DNA from: CAWCBG01 sp963793845
GTDB taxonomy: Bacteria; Acidobacteriota; Terriglobia; Terriglobales; Acidobacteriaceae
Direction of reading: 5' to 3'
DNA: 64,000 bases
Assembly: GCA_963793845.1 (NCBI GenBank)
Contig: CAWCBG010000001.1
Location: forward strand, 180,873 to 244,872
Position numbers and translations under genes: made by a program. Numbering within the stretch: the first letter of the stretch is position 1; each line of letters begins with the position of its first letter. Positions 47,079-55,143 of this stretch are shown one piece after another. A model generated the notes under the pieces. The model ran no database searches. It saw only the letters and a program-made list of their open reading frames with translations, and was not told where the DNA came from.

Positions 47079-49631
47079 TCAGTCCGTTCGCAGCGCGGTT
47101 ACCGGATTGGTGGAAGCTGCCCGGCGCGCCGGCAAAATACTGGCCACAGCTGCGCATACTGCGAGCGAGACAATGGCAATCGCCAGAATGCGCGGATCCC
47201 AGCTGCGCACTCCAAAGAGTTTCGCCGTCATCAACCGCCCGGCGCCGATTGCCACCGGAATTCCGATCAACAACCCGATGCCGACCTGCAGGAACGATCC
47301 GCGCAAGACCAGGCGCACGATGTTCATGCGGTCCGCGCCCAGAGCCATGCGAACCCCAATCTCGCTGGTGCGGCGCGCGACGGTGAAAGCCGTCAGGCCA
47401 TACAGGCCGATTGCCGCCAGTAGCAACGCGATAACGCCGAAGGTCGAGGCCAGTTGCGCCACCATTCGTTGCTGGTCGAAATTCATGGCGACCTGCTGCT
47501 CCATGCTCTGCACGGAAATGATCGTGAGGTTGGGATCGACTTCGGCCAGTGCCCGGCGGAGTTGCGGCTCAAGATTGTGTGTGTCACCCCTAACGGCGAG
47601 TTGAATGCCGCCCATGAAGTGCGATTTCGTTTCCAGGCCGGCCATGAGCTTATCGGGGTAAGAGACGGTCTGCTCCAGCGGCACAAAGAACATCGGACCC
47701 GCCGGCTTTTCCGGGTCAATGTACTTGGCATCGCTGGTCACGCCCACGATTTCGAAGGTTCCGCCGTAACGGGCATTATCCAAGCCAAAGTGTTTTCCTA
47801 AAGGGTCTTCGTTGGGGAAATAGCGTTTGACGAAAGCTTCGTTGACGATGGCCACCGGCCGCGAGGCGGCCGAGTCGCTCTGATTGAAATCGCGTCCACG
47901 CACGATGCTTTGTCCGATCGTAGAGAAATATTGCCGGCTCACCCGGTCCCACGAAACCGACTCGTTAAGGTCAGCCGTAGGGTCGCCCCGGCCTTCGATG
48001 GCGACCAATTCGCCCCAATTGTCGAAACTCAGCGGGCCATAGAGCGCCAGGCTGGCGCTTTGTACATTGGGTAACTGCGTCAGTCGGTCCTCGATCTGAC
48101 GGTAGAGCGCGTCGAGCCGTTCGGGAGTGTAGCTCGAGGAAGGGGGATTGATCTCAACCGTCATGTGATTCGTGGTGGCGAAGCCAAAATCCTGGTGCTC
48201 CAGATTATGCAAGCTCATGGCCAGCAGTCCGGCACAAGCCAGCAGCACCAGCGAGAGCGCCGCCTGACCGATCACCAGCATCTTCTGCGGCAGCGACGAC
48301 GCATCGCGCGTGCTGCGATTTGCGCCATGCAGCGCTTCGGCGGGATCCGAGTGCGACGCGAACCACGCCGGTACGACGCCAAACACCACACCGGTCAGCA
48401 GAGAGAGCAGGAACGCGAAGCCCAGCACCGGCAGGGAAGGGGCCACGCTGAAGGGCATGGATGTGGCGTTGGGAAACGCCAATGCAACCATGATGCGCGC
48501 CCCGTAGTACGCCACCGCAAGCCCCAGCAGTCCGCCGATGATCGAGAGCAAGACGGCCTCGGTCAGCAGTTGCCGGATGAGCCGTTTGCGGGATGCGCCT
48601 AGCGCGATACGCACGGCAGTCTGCATCTGGCGGGCCGTGCCACGCGCCAGCAGAAGATTGGCGATGTTGGCGCAGGCAATCAGCAGGACGGTGCCGCACA
48701 CCGCCAGCAGAATGCGCAGGGTCGCTCCGTAGTCATCCTTCATGAGGGTCACGCCGCCGCCGGCGGGCGCCAGCTTGATGTATTTATGCGGAATGGTTGG
48801 ATCGACCTGCGGACGAAAGTCCGCGGGAATTTCGTCTTCGTTGCGCAGCCATTGCTGCAACACCGGGGTCAGGCGCGCGGGTAGTCCAACGACGCTCGCG
48901 CCCGGCTTCAGCCTGCCAATCGCATACAGCCAGTGCGACTGGTTGGTCTTCATGATTGCATTCTGACCGTCGTACAGCAGTTCCTGCTGCACCGGCAGCC
49001 AGAAATCCGTCGGGTGACTGCGCAGGGTGTCGCCGAAGAAACCCGGAGGCGCGATTCCGATCAGCGTGGTCGGTTGTCCGTCGATGAAGAACGTGGACCC
49101 GACCAGCGAGGGATCCGATCCGTATGACTGCTGCCAGGTGCGATAGCTCATGACCGCCACCGGAGGCGCGGAGCGCTGGTCATCGGCATCCGTAATCACG
49201 CGGCCTACGAAGGCGCCCACGCCAAAAACATGGAAGTAGCTGCCAGTCACGAATTCGGTGCGCAGCGGCCGTGCCTCACGGTCTTTATTGGCGCTCCTGA
49301 CGCCGCGAATGCCGGGCGAGGCCTGGAAAGCAGTCGTCTCTTCGAACTCCGGCGCAGCGGCGGCCAGTCGCTGATAGAGCTGATAGGAGAACAGGCTCCA
49401 GTCATCGTCCTCCCAGCCGTCGACACAGCACGTGCCGGTGTCGCCGATGCGATAGAGTTGCGCCGGATCGGCGACCGGCAACGACTTCAGCATGATCGCG
49501 TGTACCAGGGTAAAGATGGCCGTGGTCGCGCCGATGCCGATCGCCAGGGTCAGAACCGCCGTCAGCGTGAACGCCGGTGAGAGACGCATCTGGCGGAACG
49601 CGTAGCGAATATCGTTCAGGAGAGTCTGCAC
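47079..49631 (-). CDS. ABC transporter permease of the acidobacterial duplicated orphan permease (ADOP) type
   Basis: This 850-residue protein duplicates the MacB/FtsX permease. It starts LLNDIRYAFRQMRLSPAFTL with a first helix LTLAIGIGATTAIFTLVHAI, followed by a MacB periplasmic domain, three helices, and then a second MacB domain and helices ending SLAVCAAVASILPARRAAST. There is no ATPase gene beside it, hence 'orphan'. ADOP proteins are many in Acidobacteriota, and their substrates are unknown. The start is GTG at 49631, with AGAGGA about 12 nt upstream. An IS lies just upstream. Confidence 0.9.
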   Translation of the reverse strand: MQTLLNDIRYAFRQMRLSPAFTLTAVLTLAIGIGATTAIFTLVHAIMLKSLPVADPAQLYRIGDTGTCCVDGWEDDDWSLFSYQLYQRLAAAAPEFEETTAFQASPGIRGVRSANKDREARPLRTEFVTGSYFHVFGVGAFVGRVITDADDQRSAPPVAVMSYRTWQQSYGSDPSLVGSTFFIDGQPTTLIGIAPPGFFGDTLRSHPTDFWLPVQQELLYDGQNAIMKTNQSHWLYAIGRLKPGASVVGLPARLTPVLQQWLRNEDEIPADFRPQVDPTIPHKYIKLAPAGGGVTLMKDDYGATLRILLAVCGTVLLIACANIANLLLARGTARQMQTAVRIALGASRKRLIRQLLTEAVLLSIIGGLLGLAVAYYGARIMVALAFPNATSMPFSVAPSLPVLGFAFLLSLLTGVVFGVVPAWFASHSDPAEALHGANRSTRDASSLPQKMLVIGQAALSLVLLACAGLLAMSLHNLEHQDFGFATTNHMTVEINPPSSSYTPERLDALYRQIEDRLTQLPNVQSASLALYGPLSFDNWGELVAIEGRGDPTADLNESVSWDRVSRQYFSTIGQSIVRGRDFNQSDSAASRPVAIVNEAFVKRYFPNEDPLGKHFGLDNARYGGTFEIVGVTSDAKYIDPEKPAGPMFFVPLEQTVSYPDKLMAGLETKSHFMGGIQLAVRGDTHNLEPQLRRALAEVDPNLTIISVQSMEQQVAMNFDQQRMVAQLASTFGVIALLLAAIGLYGLTAFTVARRTSEIGVRMALGADRMNIVRLVLRGSFLQVGIGLLIGIPVAIGAGRLMTAKLFGVRSWDPRILAIAIVSLAVCAAVASILPARRAASTNPVTALRTD

Positions 49632-49796
49632 GGGCCTGTCCTCTCGCAGAGTTTACGGCGAAGGCGGCAGGATTGTTCCGTGCGGAGTCGCCATGGCGGG
49701 CGAAATTTTTGGCTGTTCATTCTTGGACAGTTCCGCGGCTGCCACCGCAACGTTCTGTCCATCACTGAAATACTCGATATGAATCGGCTTTGAAGG

Positions 49797-49816
49797 GGCG
49801 CACCTTCGGGTGCGCC
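49797..49816. repeat. UUCG tetraloop hairpin
   Basis: GGCGCACC-TTCG-GGTGCGCC is a perfect 8-bp stem with a very stable UUCG loop, in the host sequence between the ADOP gene and the IS. No T-run follows, so it is a poor terminator. It may be part of a REP-like sequence. Confidence 0.6.
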
Positions 49817-49836
49817 GTCACAAGCGGTTTGTCTCT

Positions 49837-49858
49837 TGTCATCCCGACAAGGCCTTCA
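49837..49858. repeat. Left part of a REP-like repeat split by the IS
   Basis: TGTCATCCCGACAAGGCCTTCA continues, once the IS is removed, into GGCCGAGGAGGGATCTGC (51206 on). The rejoined sequence matches one arm of the palindromic element at 57150-57291 (GTCATTCCGACCAAGGCC, then TTCAGGCCGCGTGGAGG). Confidence 0.6.
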
Positions 49859-51201
49859 GAGACTGTGTCGCAACCGGAATGATACTTGAAGGAATGGGCG
49901 AGGATAGGGCATAAGGAGGTATGCCAAGCTACAAGCCGTATCACCCTGAACAAGCGGAACTGTTGCCGTTGCACGTGAAGGATGTATTGCCCGCAAACCA
50001 TCTGTGCTTTCTGGTGCACGAGGTGGCGGAGAAGCTGGACATCGCCGCTTTCGAGGCGGCGTATGGCGAGGCGGGAGGGGAATCGCCCTACCATCCGCGG
50101 ATGATGCTGCAGGTGTGGCTGTACGCGTTTGCGCTGAAGGTGAAGAGCACACGCAAGTTGGAGCAACGCCTGCACGAGGATCTGGGGTTCCGCTTTCTGG
50201 CCGGCGGGTGTGCGCCCGACTTCAAGACGTTGAGCGAGTTTCTGCGGGTGCACCGGGGAGCGATCGTGGAGTTGTTCACCCAGGTGTTGCAGATGCTGCG
50301 GCGAGCCGGGCTGGCGCGAGTGGGGGAGGTGGCCATCGACTCGACGCGCATCAAAGGCAACGCCTCGCGCGACCGGGTAGTGCAGCGGAAGCGGCTGCAG
50401 AAGCAGGTGCAGCAGTGGATGGAGGAGGTGGAGGACGACCCCGACCGCCAGCCGGGGCGGCAGGTAAGCGAGCAAGAGCGGCAGCGGGTGCTCGAGCAGT
50501 TGCAGCAGATGCAGCAGATGGGCGAGGACAAGATGTCGCTGACCGATCCGGAGGCGCGCTTTCTGCGCACGCGGCAGGGCTTCGAGCTGGGCTACACGGG
50601 GGAGATCGCGGTGAGCCAGGATCACTTCATCGTGGCCCAGCGGGTGACGCACAACAAGACGGACAACGCATCGCTGCTGCCCATGGTGGAAGAGGTGGAG
50701 CGACAATGTGGGGAGCGGCCGCGGCAGGTGTTGGCCGACAGTGGATTTTTCAGCGCGGAGAACCTGCAGCAACTGGAGGAGCGCGGTATCGACGGCTATG
50801 TGCCGGATTCGAATCTGGCTAGCGAGTTGAACGGCAAGCGACGGGCAGAAGAGTTGGATCGCAGGCCGGTGCGGCAGCAAGCAATGCATCGCATGCGGCA
50901 GAAGCTGCGCAGCCCGAGGGGGCGGCGGCAGTATCAAAGGCGCAAGGAGTTGGTGGAACCTATGATCGGCAGTTTGAAAGAGCACGGCGGGATGCGTCAG
51001 TTCCAACGCCGCGGCCTGCTGCTGGTCGCCGTGGAGTTCACCCTGGCCAATATCGCCTTGAACTTGAAACGCTGGCATAGGGTGCGGCAAGGCTGAAAAT
51101 GGCGGTGCCGCCAGAGGGCTGAGCCCCCAAACCAGCGAAGCACGGAGACACGCTCACCGCCCTCGCTGACCACGACTTGACTCCAGTTGCGACACAGTCT
51201 C
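49859..51201 (+). mobile_element. IS1182-type insertion sequence with TTCA target duplication
   Basis: This is a 1343-nt element. The left end GAGACTGTGTCGCAACCGGA and the right end (reverse complement) GAGACTGTGTCGCAACTGGA form terminal inverted repeats identical over 16 nt. TTCA occurs directly outside both ends (49855-49858 and 51202-51205), a 4-bp target duplication. The ends and the single intact transposase suggest a recent insertion. Confidence 0.88.
49921..51096 (+). CDS. IS1182-family transposase
   Basis: The 391-residue DDE transposase begins with the family N-terminus PSYKPYHPEQAELLPL. An alpha-helical, Gln-rich insertion (QKQVQQWMEEVEDDP) precedes the catalytic core: Asp in GEVAIDSTRIKGNASRDR, Asp in QVLADSGFFSAENLQQLEER, and Glu in ELVEPMIGSLKEHGGMRQ. 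The C-terminus ANIALNLKRWHRV is typical. The frame is intact. AAGGAGGT touches the ATG at 49921, unusually close, which may limit translation. Confidence 0.93.
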   Translation: MPSYKPYHPEQAELLPLHVKDVLPANHLCFLVHEVAEKLDIAAFEAAYGEAGGESPYHPRMMLQVWLYAFALKVKSTRKLEQRLHEDLGFRFLAGGCAPDFKTLSEFLRVHRGAIVELFTQVLQMLRRAGLARVGEVAIDSTRIKGNASRDRVVQRKRLQKQVQQWMEEVEDDPDRQPGRQVSEQERQRVLEQLQQMQQMGEDKMSLTDPEARFLRTRQGFELGYTGEIAVSQDHFIVAQRVTHNKTDNASLLPMVEEVERQCGERPRQVLADSGFFSAENLQQLEERGIDGYVPDSNLASELNGKRRAEELDRRPVRQQAMHRMRQKLRSPRGRRQYQRRKELVEPMIGSLKEHGGMRQFQRRGLLLVAVEFTLANIALNLKRWHRVRQG

Positions 51202-51235
51202 TTCAGGCCGAGGAGGGATCTGCGGTTGATCGGCG

Positions 51236-51712
51236 CTATCCGGCACGACCGGCCCAAACAAAGCACGCCAGAGCAACTGCTCCGAAGATGCCGCCCATGG
51301 CTAACACGATGAGCGGCACCAAAAAGAATCGCGCACTCCATTCGGCCCCGATGCGCGCCTGCGAGGGGTCGTGCGGATCGTAGCGCACCGGATGATGGCT
51401 GCCGACCGGGAACTCCGCGGCGCGTGCCTGCGTTGCCAGGTAGTTGCTGCTCTCGAAGCTGGTTAACTCAACCGTGATGGGCTTGCCGTCGACGGTATAG
51501 AGAATCTGCAACTTCGCGGCATAGAGTTGCTGATTGGCCGGACCTGGCTCGGTGATGACATCGCTGCGCAGAATTTGCGCATCGGTAGCAGGCCAGGTAC
51601 GCAGCACCTCGTACTGCCTCCAGAAAAACGGCATACTGAGCACCGCGAACAGCACGAATAAGATGAGGTTCGCTACGCCAATAAATTGCAGAGTGCCGCG
51701 TTTGGGTCTCAT
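51236..51712 (-). CDS. DUF3592 membrane protein
   Basis: This 158-residue protein has a membrane helix near each end (about 10-28 and 130-150) around a beta-rich domain with ATDAQILRSDVITEPG, YTVDGKPITVELTSFESSNY and VRYDPHDPSQARI, the DUF3592 pattern. The function is unknown. It is transcribed toward the IS, which ended up 35 nt beyond its stop. Confidence 0.8.
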   Translation of the reverse strand: MRPKRGTLQFIGVANLILFVLFAVLSMPFFWRQYEVLRTWPATDAQILRSDVITEPGPANQQLYAAKLQILYTVDGKPITVELTSFESSNYLATQARAAEFPVGSHHPVRYDPHDPSQARIGAEWSARFFLVPLIVLAMGGIFGAVALACFVWAGRAG

Positions 51713-51723
51713 GTCAGGACGGG

Positions 51724-51921
51724 TTCACCACGGAGACACGGAGGACACGGAGAAAAGGCATAGGAATGATTGTATGAATTCTCCCAAAAGATACACCTTA
51801 CCAGTGAAATCAAGCATGCGGCCCGGCAGGTTAAACCTGTAGAACTCGGCAATCCAGCTCTTTCTGTTGCTTAAATCCCTTCGTTCGTCTTTCTCCGCGC
51901 CCTCCGTGTCTCCGTGGTGAC
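51724..51921. repeat. Inverted 34-nt CACGGAG-type repeats framing 130 nt
   Basis: TTCACCACGGAGACACGGAG... (51724-51757) is repeated inverted at 51888-51921, differing at only a few positions. A third copy is at 57344-57376. The unit lies between DUF3592 and kdsC and looks like a MITE or REP pair; no ORF is inside. Confidence 0.65.
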
Positions 51922-51947
51922 TCGATCTCAACTGCTACACTTTTCTC

Positions 51948-52559
51948 ATGAGCGATGCACGCGCCGCGAAAATCAAGCTGATTATCTTCGATGTCGATGG
52001 AGTGATGACGGACGGCACCATCTTTCTTTTTCCCGCGGCCGCCGGCGCTGCTTCCCACGACACACAACAGCGGCGCGAGCAGATGGCCGACGCCGGAGGC
52101 TTCGGGATTGCGTCGAGCGACGTGGTCGAGGCTAAAGGCTTCAACGCGCACGACGGCACAGGATTCTCGCTGGCCCGCCTGGGCGGACTGAAGACCGCAA
52201 TCATCACCAAGCGCATCTCCGAGACGGTGCGGCTGCGCGCACGCGATCTCAAGATCGAGCACGTTTACCAGGGCCAGCATCACAAGCTGGAGGCCTTCCG
52301 CGACATCCTCGCGAAGGAGAGCCTCACGCCTGAGCAGGTCTGCTATGTGGGCGACGATGTCATCGATCTGCCCGTGATGCGGGTGTGCGGCCTCGCCATC
52401 GCCGTCAAGAACTCGCGCGAAGAGGTGCTACGCGAATCGCACTACGTAACCCCCCACGAGGGCGGGCACGGCGCCGTTCGGGACGCCATCGAGTACGTGC
52501 TGCGGGCCCAAGGCTCGCTGGAACGTGTTATCGACGAGTACATCCAGGAGCGGAGTTAG
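51948..52559 (+). CDS. kdsC: KdsC-like HAD phosphatase (KDO-8-phosphate phosphatase)
   Basis: This 203-residue HAD hydrolase has motif I LIIFDVDGVMTDGTI, AIITKRIS (motif II position), Lys in HHKLEAF, and motif IV CYVGDDVIDLPVM. It lacks a cap domain, as KdsC does, acting as a tetramer in KDO (lipopolysaccharide core) synthesis. Between motifs I and II it has about 35 extra residues (FLFPAAAGAASHDTQQRREQ) not usual in KdsC. The DGTGFSLARLGGLKTAIITK order confirms the family. No lipopolysaccharide genes adjoin. Confidence 0.88.
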   Translation: MSDARAAKIKLIIFDVDGVMTDGTIFLFPAAAGAASHDTQQRREQMADAGGFGIASSDVVEAKGFNAHDGTGFSLARLGGLKTAIITKRISETVRLRARDLKIEHVYQGQHHKLEAFRDILAKESLTPEQVCYVGDDVIDLPVMRVCGLAIAVKNSREEVLRESHYVTPHEGGHGAVRDAIEYVLRAQGSLERVIDEYIQERS

Positions 52560-52683
52560 CCGCGTAAGGCGAAACCTTTTTGGCCCGCCGGCTTGTCTGC
52601 ACTTACGAGCCATTGCGCGACTCGGCTGGCTGCGCTACAGTGCTTCGCACCCTTGTGACTTCTTGTGCCTGGCGGGAGCATTC

Positions 52684-53499
52684 ATGCGTCATGCTGTCCT
52701 CCCCTTCGTGCTAATAGTGGCCACTCTGTTCTGCGCATGCGCCGACCTGTCGGCTGCGAAACCCCAAGACGCGCCTGCACCGTCATCGGCGACTGGAGAT
52801 TCAGGTGCCCTCACACTCTTGCGACAACAGGGAGTCGCTGCTTTCCAGGCCAACGATTGTCCCAAAGCTAACAAAATGTTCCAACGGGTGATCGCGTCCG
52901 GTCCCCCTGACATTGTTATTTACAATTTGTACGGCCATTGCTGGCTTAGGCTCAAAGACTATACAGCTGCCATTGATGCTTTCCAGCACGCGCTGCAGAT
53001 TCAGCCCGACGAGTGGCATAACGTTTCGTCGCTGATGCGGGCTTACACTCTTGCCGAAAAAACCAGAGAGAGCGATGAGTTGCAGAAGCATATTGCAGAA
53101 CTGGAACGCGAAGGCAAGCTCCCGGACAACTTCAACTATGTATTCGAGACTTTCCAGGTTGGTGATCAACAGGTTGAAGTTTCGAAATTCCTAAAGCTGA
53201 GTGGCTTTTACGGGGAGCGTTATTGGTTCAATGCGTACGATAACAAGGGTACGCTGGTCTTTCGTGTGGCCTTGGAGTCGAATCAACTGGAGCAGCCACT
53301 GTGGGCCAAAGAGCACAAGAAACTGGCGGCGGCTGGTGGCAGACAGTTCTCCTTAGATGGGTACTCTGCCGGCAGTCATTACACTTATGGCTTCTACGAT
53401 GGCGAGCCGGACTATGCGCTTGTCCGTAACGATGTGGAAAAGGTGCTAAGGGGAGAGAAACACCCTATAACCCAAAGTACCGTGGATAACTCCCATTAA
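52684..53499 (+). CDS. Exported TPR protein
   Basis: From ATG 52684 (MRHAVLPFVLIVATLFCACA, GGGAG 5 nt upstream) the protein is 271 residues. A signal peptide with a lipobox-like LFCAC is followed by two or three TPR units (AFQANDCPKANKMFQRVIAS, YNLYGHCWLRLKDYTAAIDA, LQIQPDEWHNVSSLMRAYTL) and a C-terminal beta-rich domain (YWFNAYDNKGTLVFRVALES). It may be a lipoprotein. Partners are unknown. It is convergent with the gene at 53520. Confidence 0.75.
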   Translation: MRHAVLPFVLIVATLFCACADLSAAKPQDAPAPSSATGDSGALTLLRQQGVAAFQANDCPKANKMFQRVIASGPPDIVIYNLYGHCWLRLKDYTAAIDAFQHALQIQPDEWHNVSSLMRAYTLAEKTRESDELQKHIAELEREGKLPDNFNYVFETFQVGDQQVEVSKFLKLSGFYGERYWFNAYDNKGTLVFRVALESNQLEQPLWAKEHKKLAAAGGRQFSLDGYSAGSHYTYGFYDGEPDYALVRNDVEKVLRGEKHPITQSTVDNSH

Positions 53500-53519
53500 G
53501 CATTCGCCAAAGGCGTGTG

Positions 53520-54986
53520 TCATTTTCGTAACCCCGCCGGCGTTGCGTCGGTCGCCTTCGCGGGGACAAGGACCGTGGCATCGGAAGATGACTTCGAAGC
53601 CTCGGCCGCTTGACCGGTTCCTGGCGGCCCCTGCGGAGTATCCATCGGCGGATAAAGACGACTGGTCGAGGTCGTGGCACTCGTCTGATAACGCAGCATC
53701 TCGCGGCCATCGCTCTTATAGAAGAAGTACTCCAGCGTAGCGCGGTGCGGCTTGGGCATGGGCTGTGCCAACTCGAGGTCGGGATAATCCACGGACAACA
53801 GGTTCGCCAGCGAGTCAGCCCCAGGTGTGAGCGCAGCCATCTTTGCCGGATCGTATTGCGGATCGCGCCGTACTCGCATCACTCCGCCCCGCCGCGAGAC
53901 GAAGCGGTCGGCCTCGATCTCCAGGCCGTCCCCTTGAAATCGCACGGTCGCCTTATACACGACGGGGCCGTTGAACTGATCGCGTCGATACCAGAGATAG
54001 GGTCCATCGAAGCGCGTCCAGTCATATTCATATTTCCGCGCCATGAGCGTGGTGTCTTGCGCCTCGTCCTTAGGCTGAATCCAGGAAGGATTCCACTCCT
54101 TTTGATCTGCGGTGAAGTAGACCGGGAACTGCTCCACCGCAAACGTTGTGCCCGACCGCTTGATGGTGACGACATCGGCGCGTTCCTCGAACTCTCCCTT
54201 GGTGATCGGCTGCTCGATGTCGCCGGGCCGGTAGAGAAGCAGGGTGCTGGTTTCACCGTCCGCGACGATCCGCGGCAACTGGTACATCAGGCGATTGGCA
54301 AAATCGTCCATCTCGGGCATCGGCGGCACAGTATGATGTTGCGCCTTTGCCTTTTGCGCCCACTCCGTCCAGCGCGTGTCCTTGCGTAGCAGGGCGACGG
54401 TCATGGCATATACCTGAACTGTCTGGGCGAATGACAGTTGCCGCCGGGGCGCGCGGCATTTCACGCCTTTGAGATTGGTCTGCTCCTGCGTCAGCTTGTC
54501 GAGTGCGGCACGCAGATCGTCGAGCTTCCAGGCACTGTAATCGTCAAGTTTGATGGATGGCAGGATCTGGTCTTGCAGCGGACGCAGCCGGGCTGACACG
54601 TCCGACGGGCTGAGCGAGACGATCATGCTCAGCAGCGGAATCGGGCTGCGGCCAGGATCTTCCGTCGCGAAGTGGGCGTAGAAGCGGTGGTCGTCAAGGT
54701 CCTGCGGATTGACTCTACGCTCGGCCTCATCGCTGAACGTGCCCAGTCCCGGGAAGTATTTTGCCAGCAGCTCCCAACCCTTCTCGTTCATGGCGCTGCG
54801 GGCGTCGAAGACTCGGCCAACCGGTTCGGCTTTGATGTCGTAGACACCGGCGGAGATGGGATCGAGCGAAGTGAAATAGCGCGGAAGCTTCGGCCGCTCG
54901 GACTGCGGCTCGTCGAGGGCCGCGCCGGAGAGGCTGGCCAGCAGCGCGATGGAAAGGAGCAGCCGTGGCCAGATCTTCGCCAGCAT
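53520..54986 (-). CDS. Exported protein of unknown function next to a di-haem oxidoreductase
   Basis: From ATG 54986 (GGAGG 5 nt upstream) the product is 488 residues. It has a signal peptide (LAKIWPRLLLSIALLASLSG), then a long soluble domain without CXXCH or recognisable catalytic motifs, with GVKCRAPRRQLSFAQTVQVY and DFANRLMYQLPRIVADGETS. The C-terminus ends with a Ser/Ala-rich tail. I cannot name a family. It is on the same strand as the di-haem oxidoreductase (start 56748) and 157 nt downstream of it, with a hairpin between, so an operon is possible but uncertain. Confidence 0.65.
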   Translation of the reverse strand: MLAKIWPRLLLSIALLASLSGAALDEPQSERPKLPRYFTSLDPISAGVYDIKAEPVGRVFDARSAMNEKGWELLAKYFPGLGTFSDEAERRVNPQDLDDHRFYAHFATEDPGRSPIPLLSMIVSLSPSDVSARLRPLQDQILPSIKLDDYSAWKLDDLRAALDKLTQEQTNLKGVKCRAPRRQLSFAQTVQVYAMTVALLRKDTRWTEWAQKAKAQHHTVPPMPEMDDFANRLMYQLPRIVADGETSTLLLYRPGDIEQPITKGEFEERADVVTIKRSGTTFAVEQFPVYFTADQKEWNPSWIQPKDEAQDTTLMARKYEYDWTRFDGPYLWYRRDQFNGPVVYKATVRFQGDGLEIEADRFVSRRGGVMRVRRDPQYDPAKMAALTPGADSLANLLSVDYPDLELAQPMPKPHRATLEYFFYKSDGREMLRYQTSATTSTSRLYPPMDTPQGPPGTGQAAEASKSSSDATVLVPAKATDATPAGLRK

Positions 54987-55079
54987 GGATCCTCCGCTCG
55001 CAGCAGGGTTGCCGTTGATTATAGGAAGCCGTCTGGCGGTGTCAAGCAAAGCGTGATGGATGGATCGGCAGTAATTCCT

Positions 55080-55119
55080 CCCACCCTCTCGCCAAACATG
55101 GTGCAAGCGAGAGGGTGGG
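55080..55119. repeat. 13-bp perfect hairpin (REP or terminator) after the di-haem oxidoreductase gene
   Basis: CCCACCCTCTCGC (55080-55092) pairs with GCGAGAGGGTGGG (55107-55119) around a 14-nt loop. On the minus strand it begins 25 nt after the stop codon at 55144. There is no T-run, so it may be a REP element or transcript stabiliser. Confidence 0.6.
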
Positions 55120-55143
55120 GCACCGGGCGCATTCCGTTTTGGC

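Noticed and set aside
49762..51090. 442-codon frame antisense to the transposase
   Set aside because: Low-complexity Leu/His/Gln translation of the coding strand complement; the transposase frame has the DDE residues.
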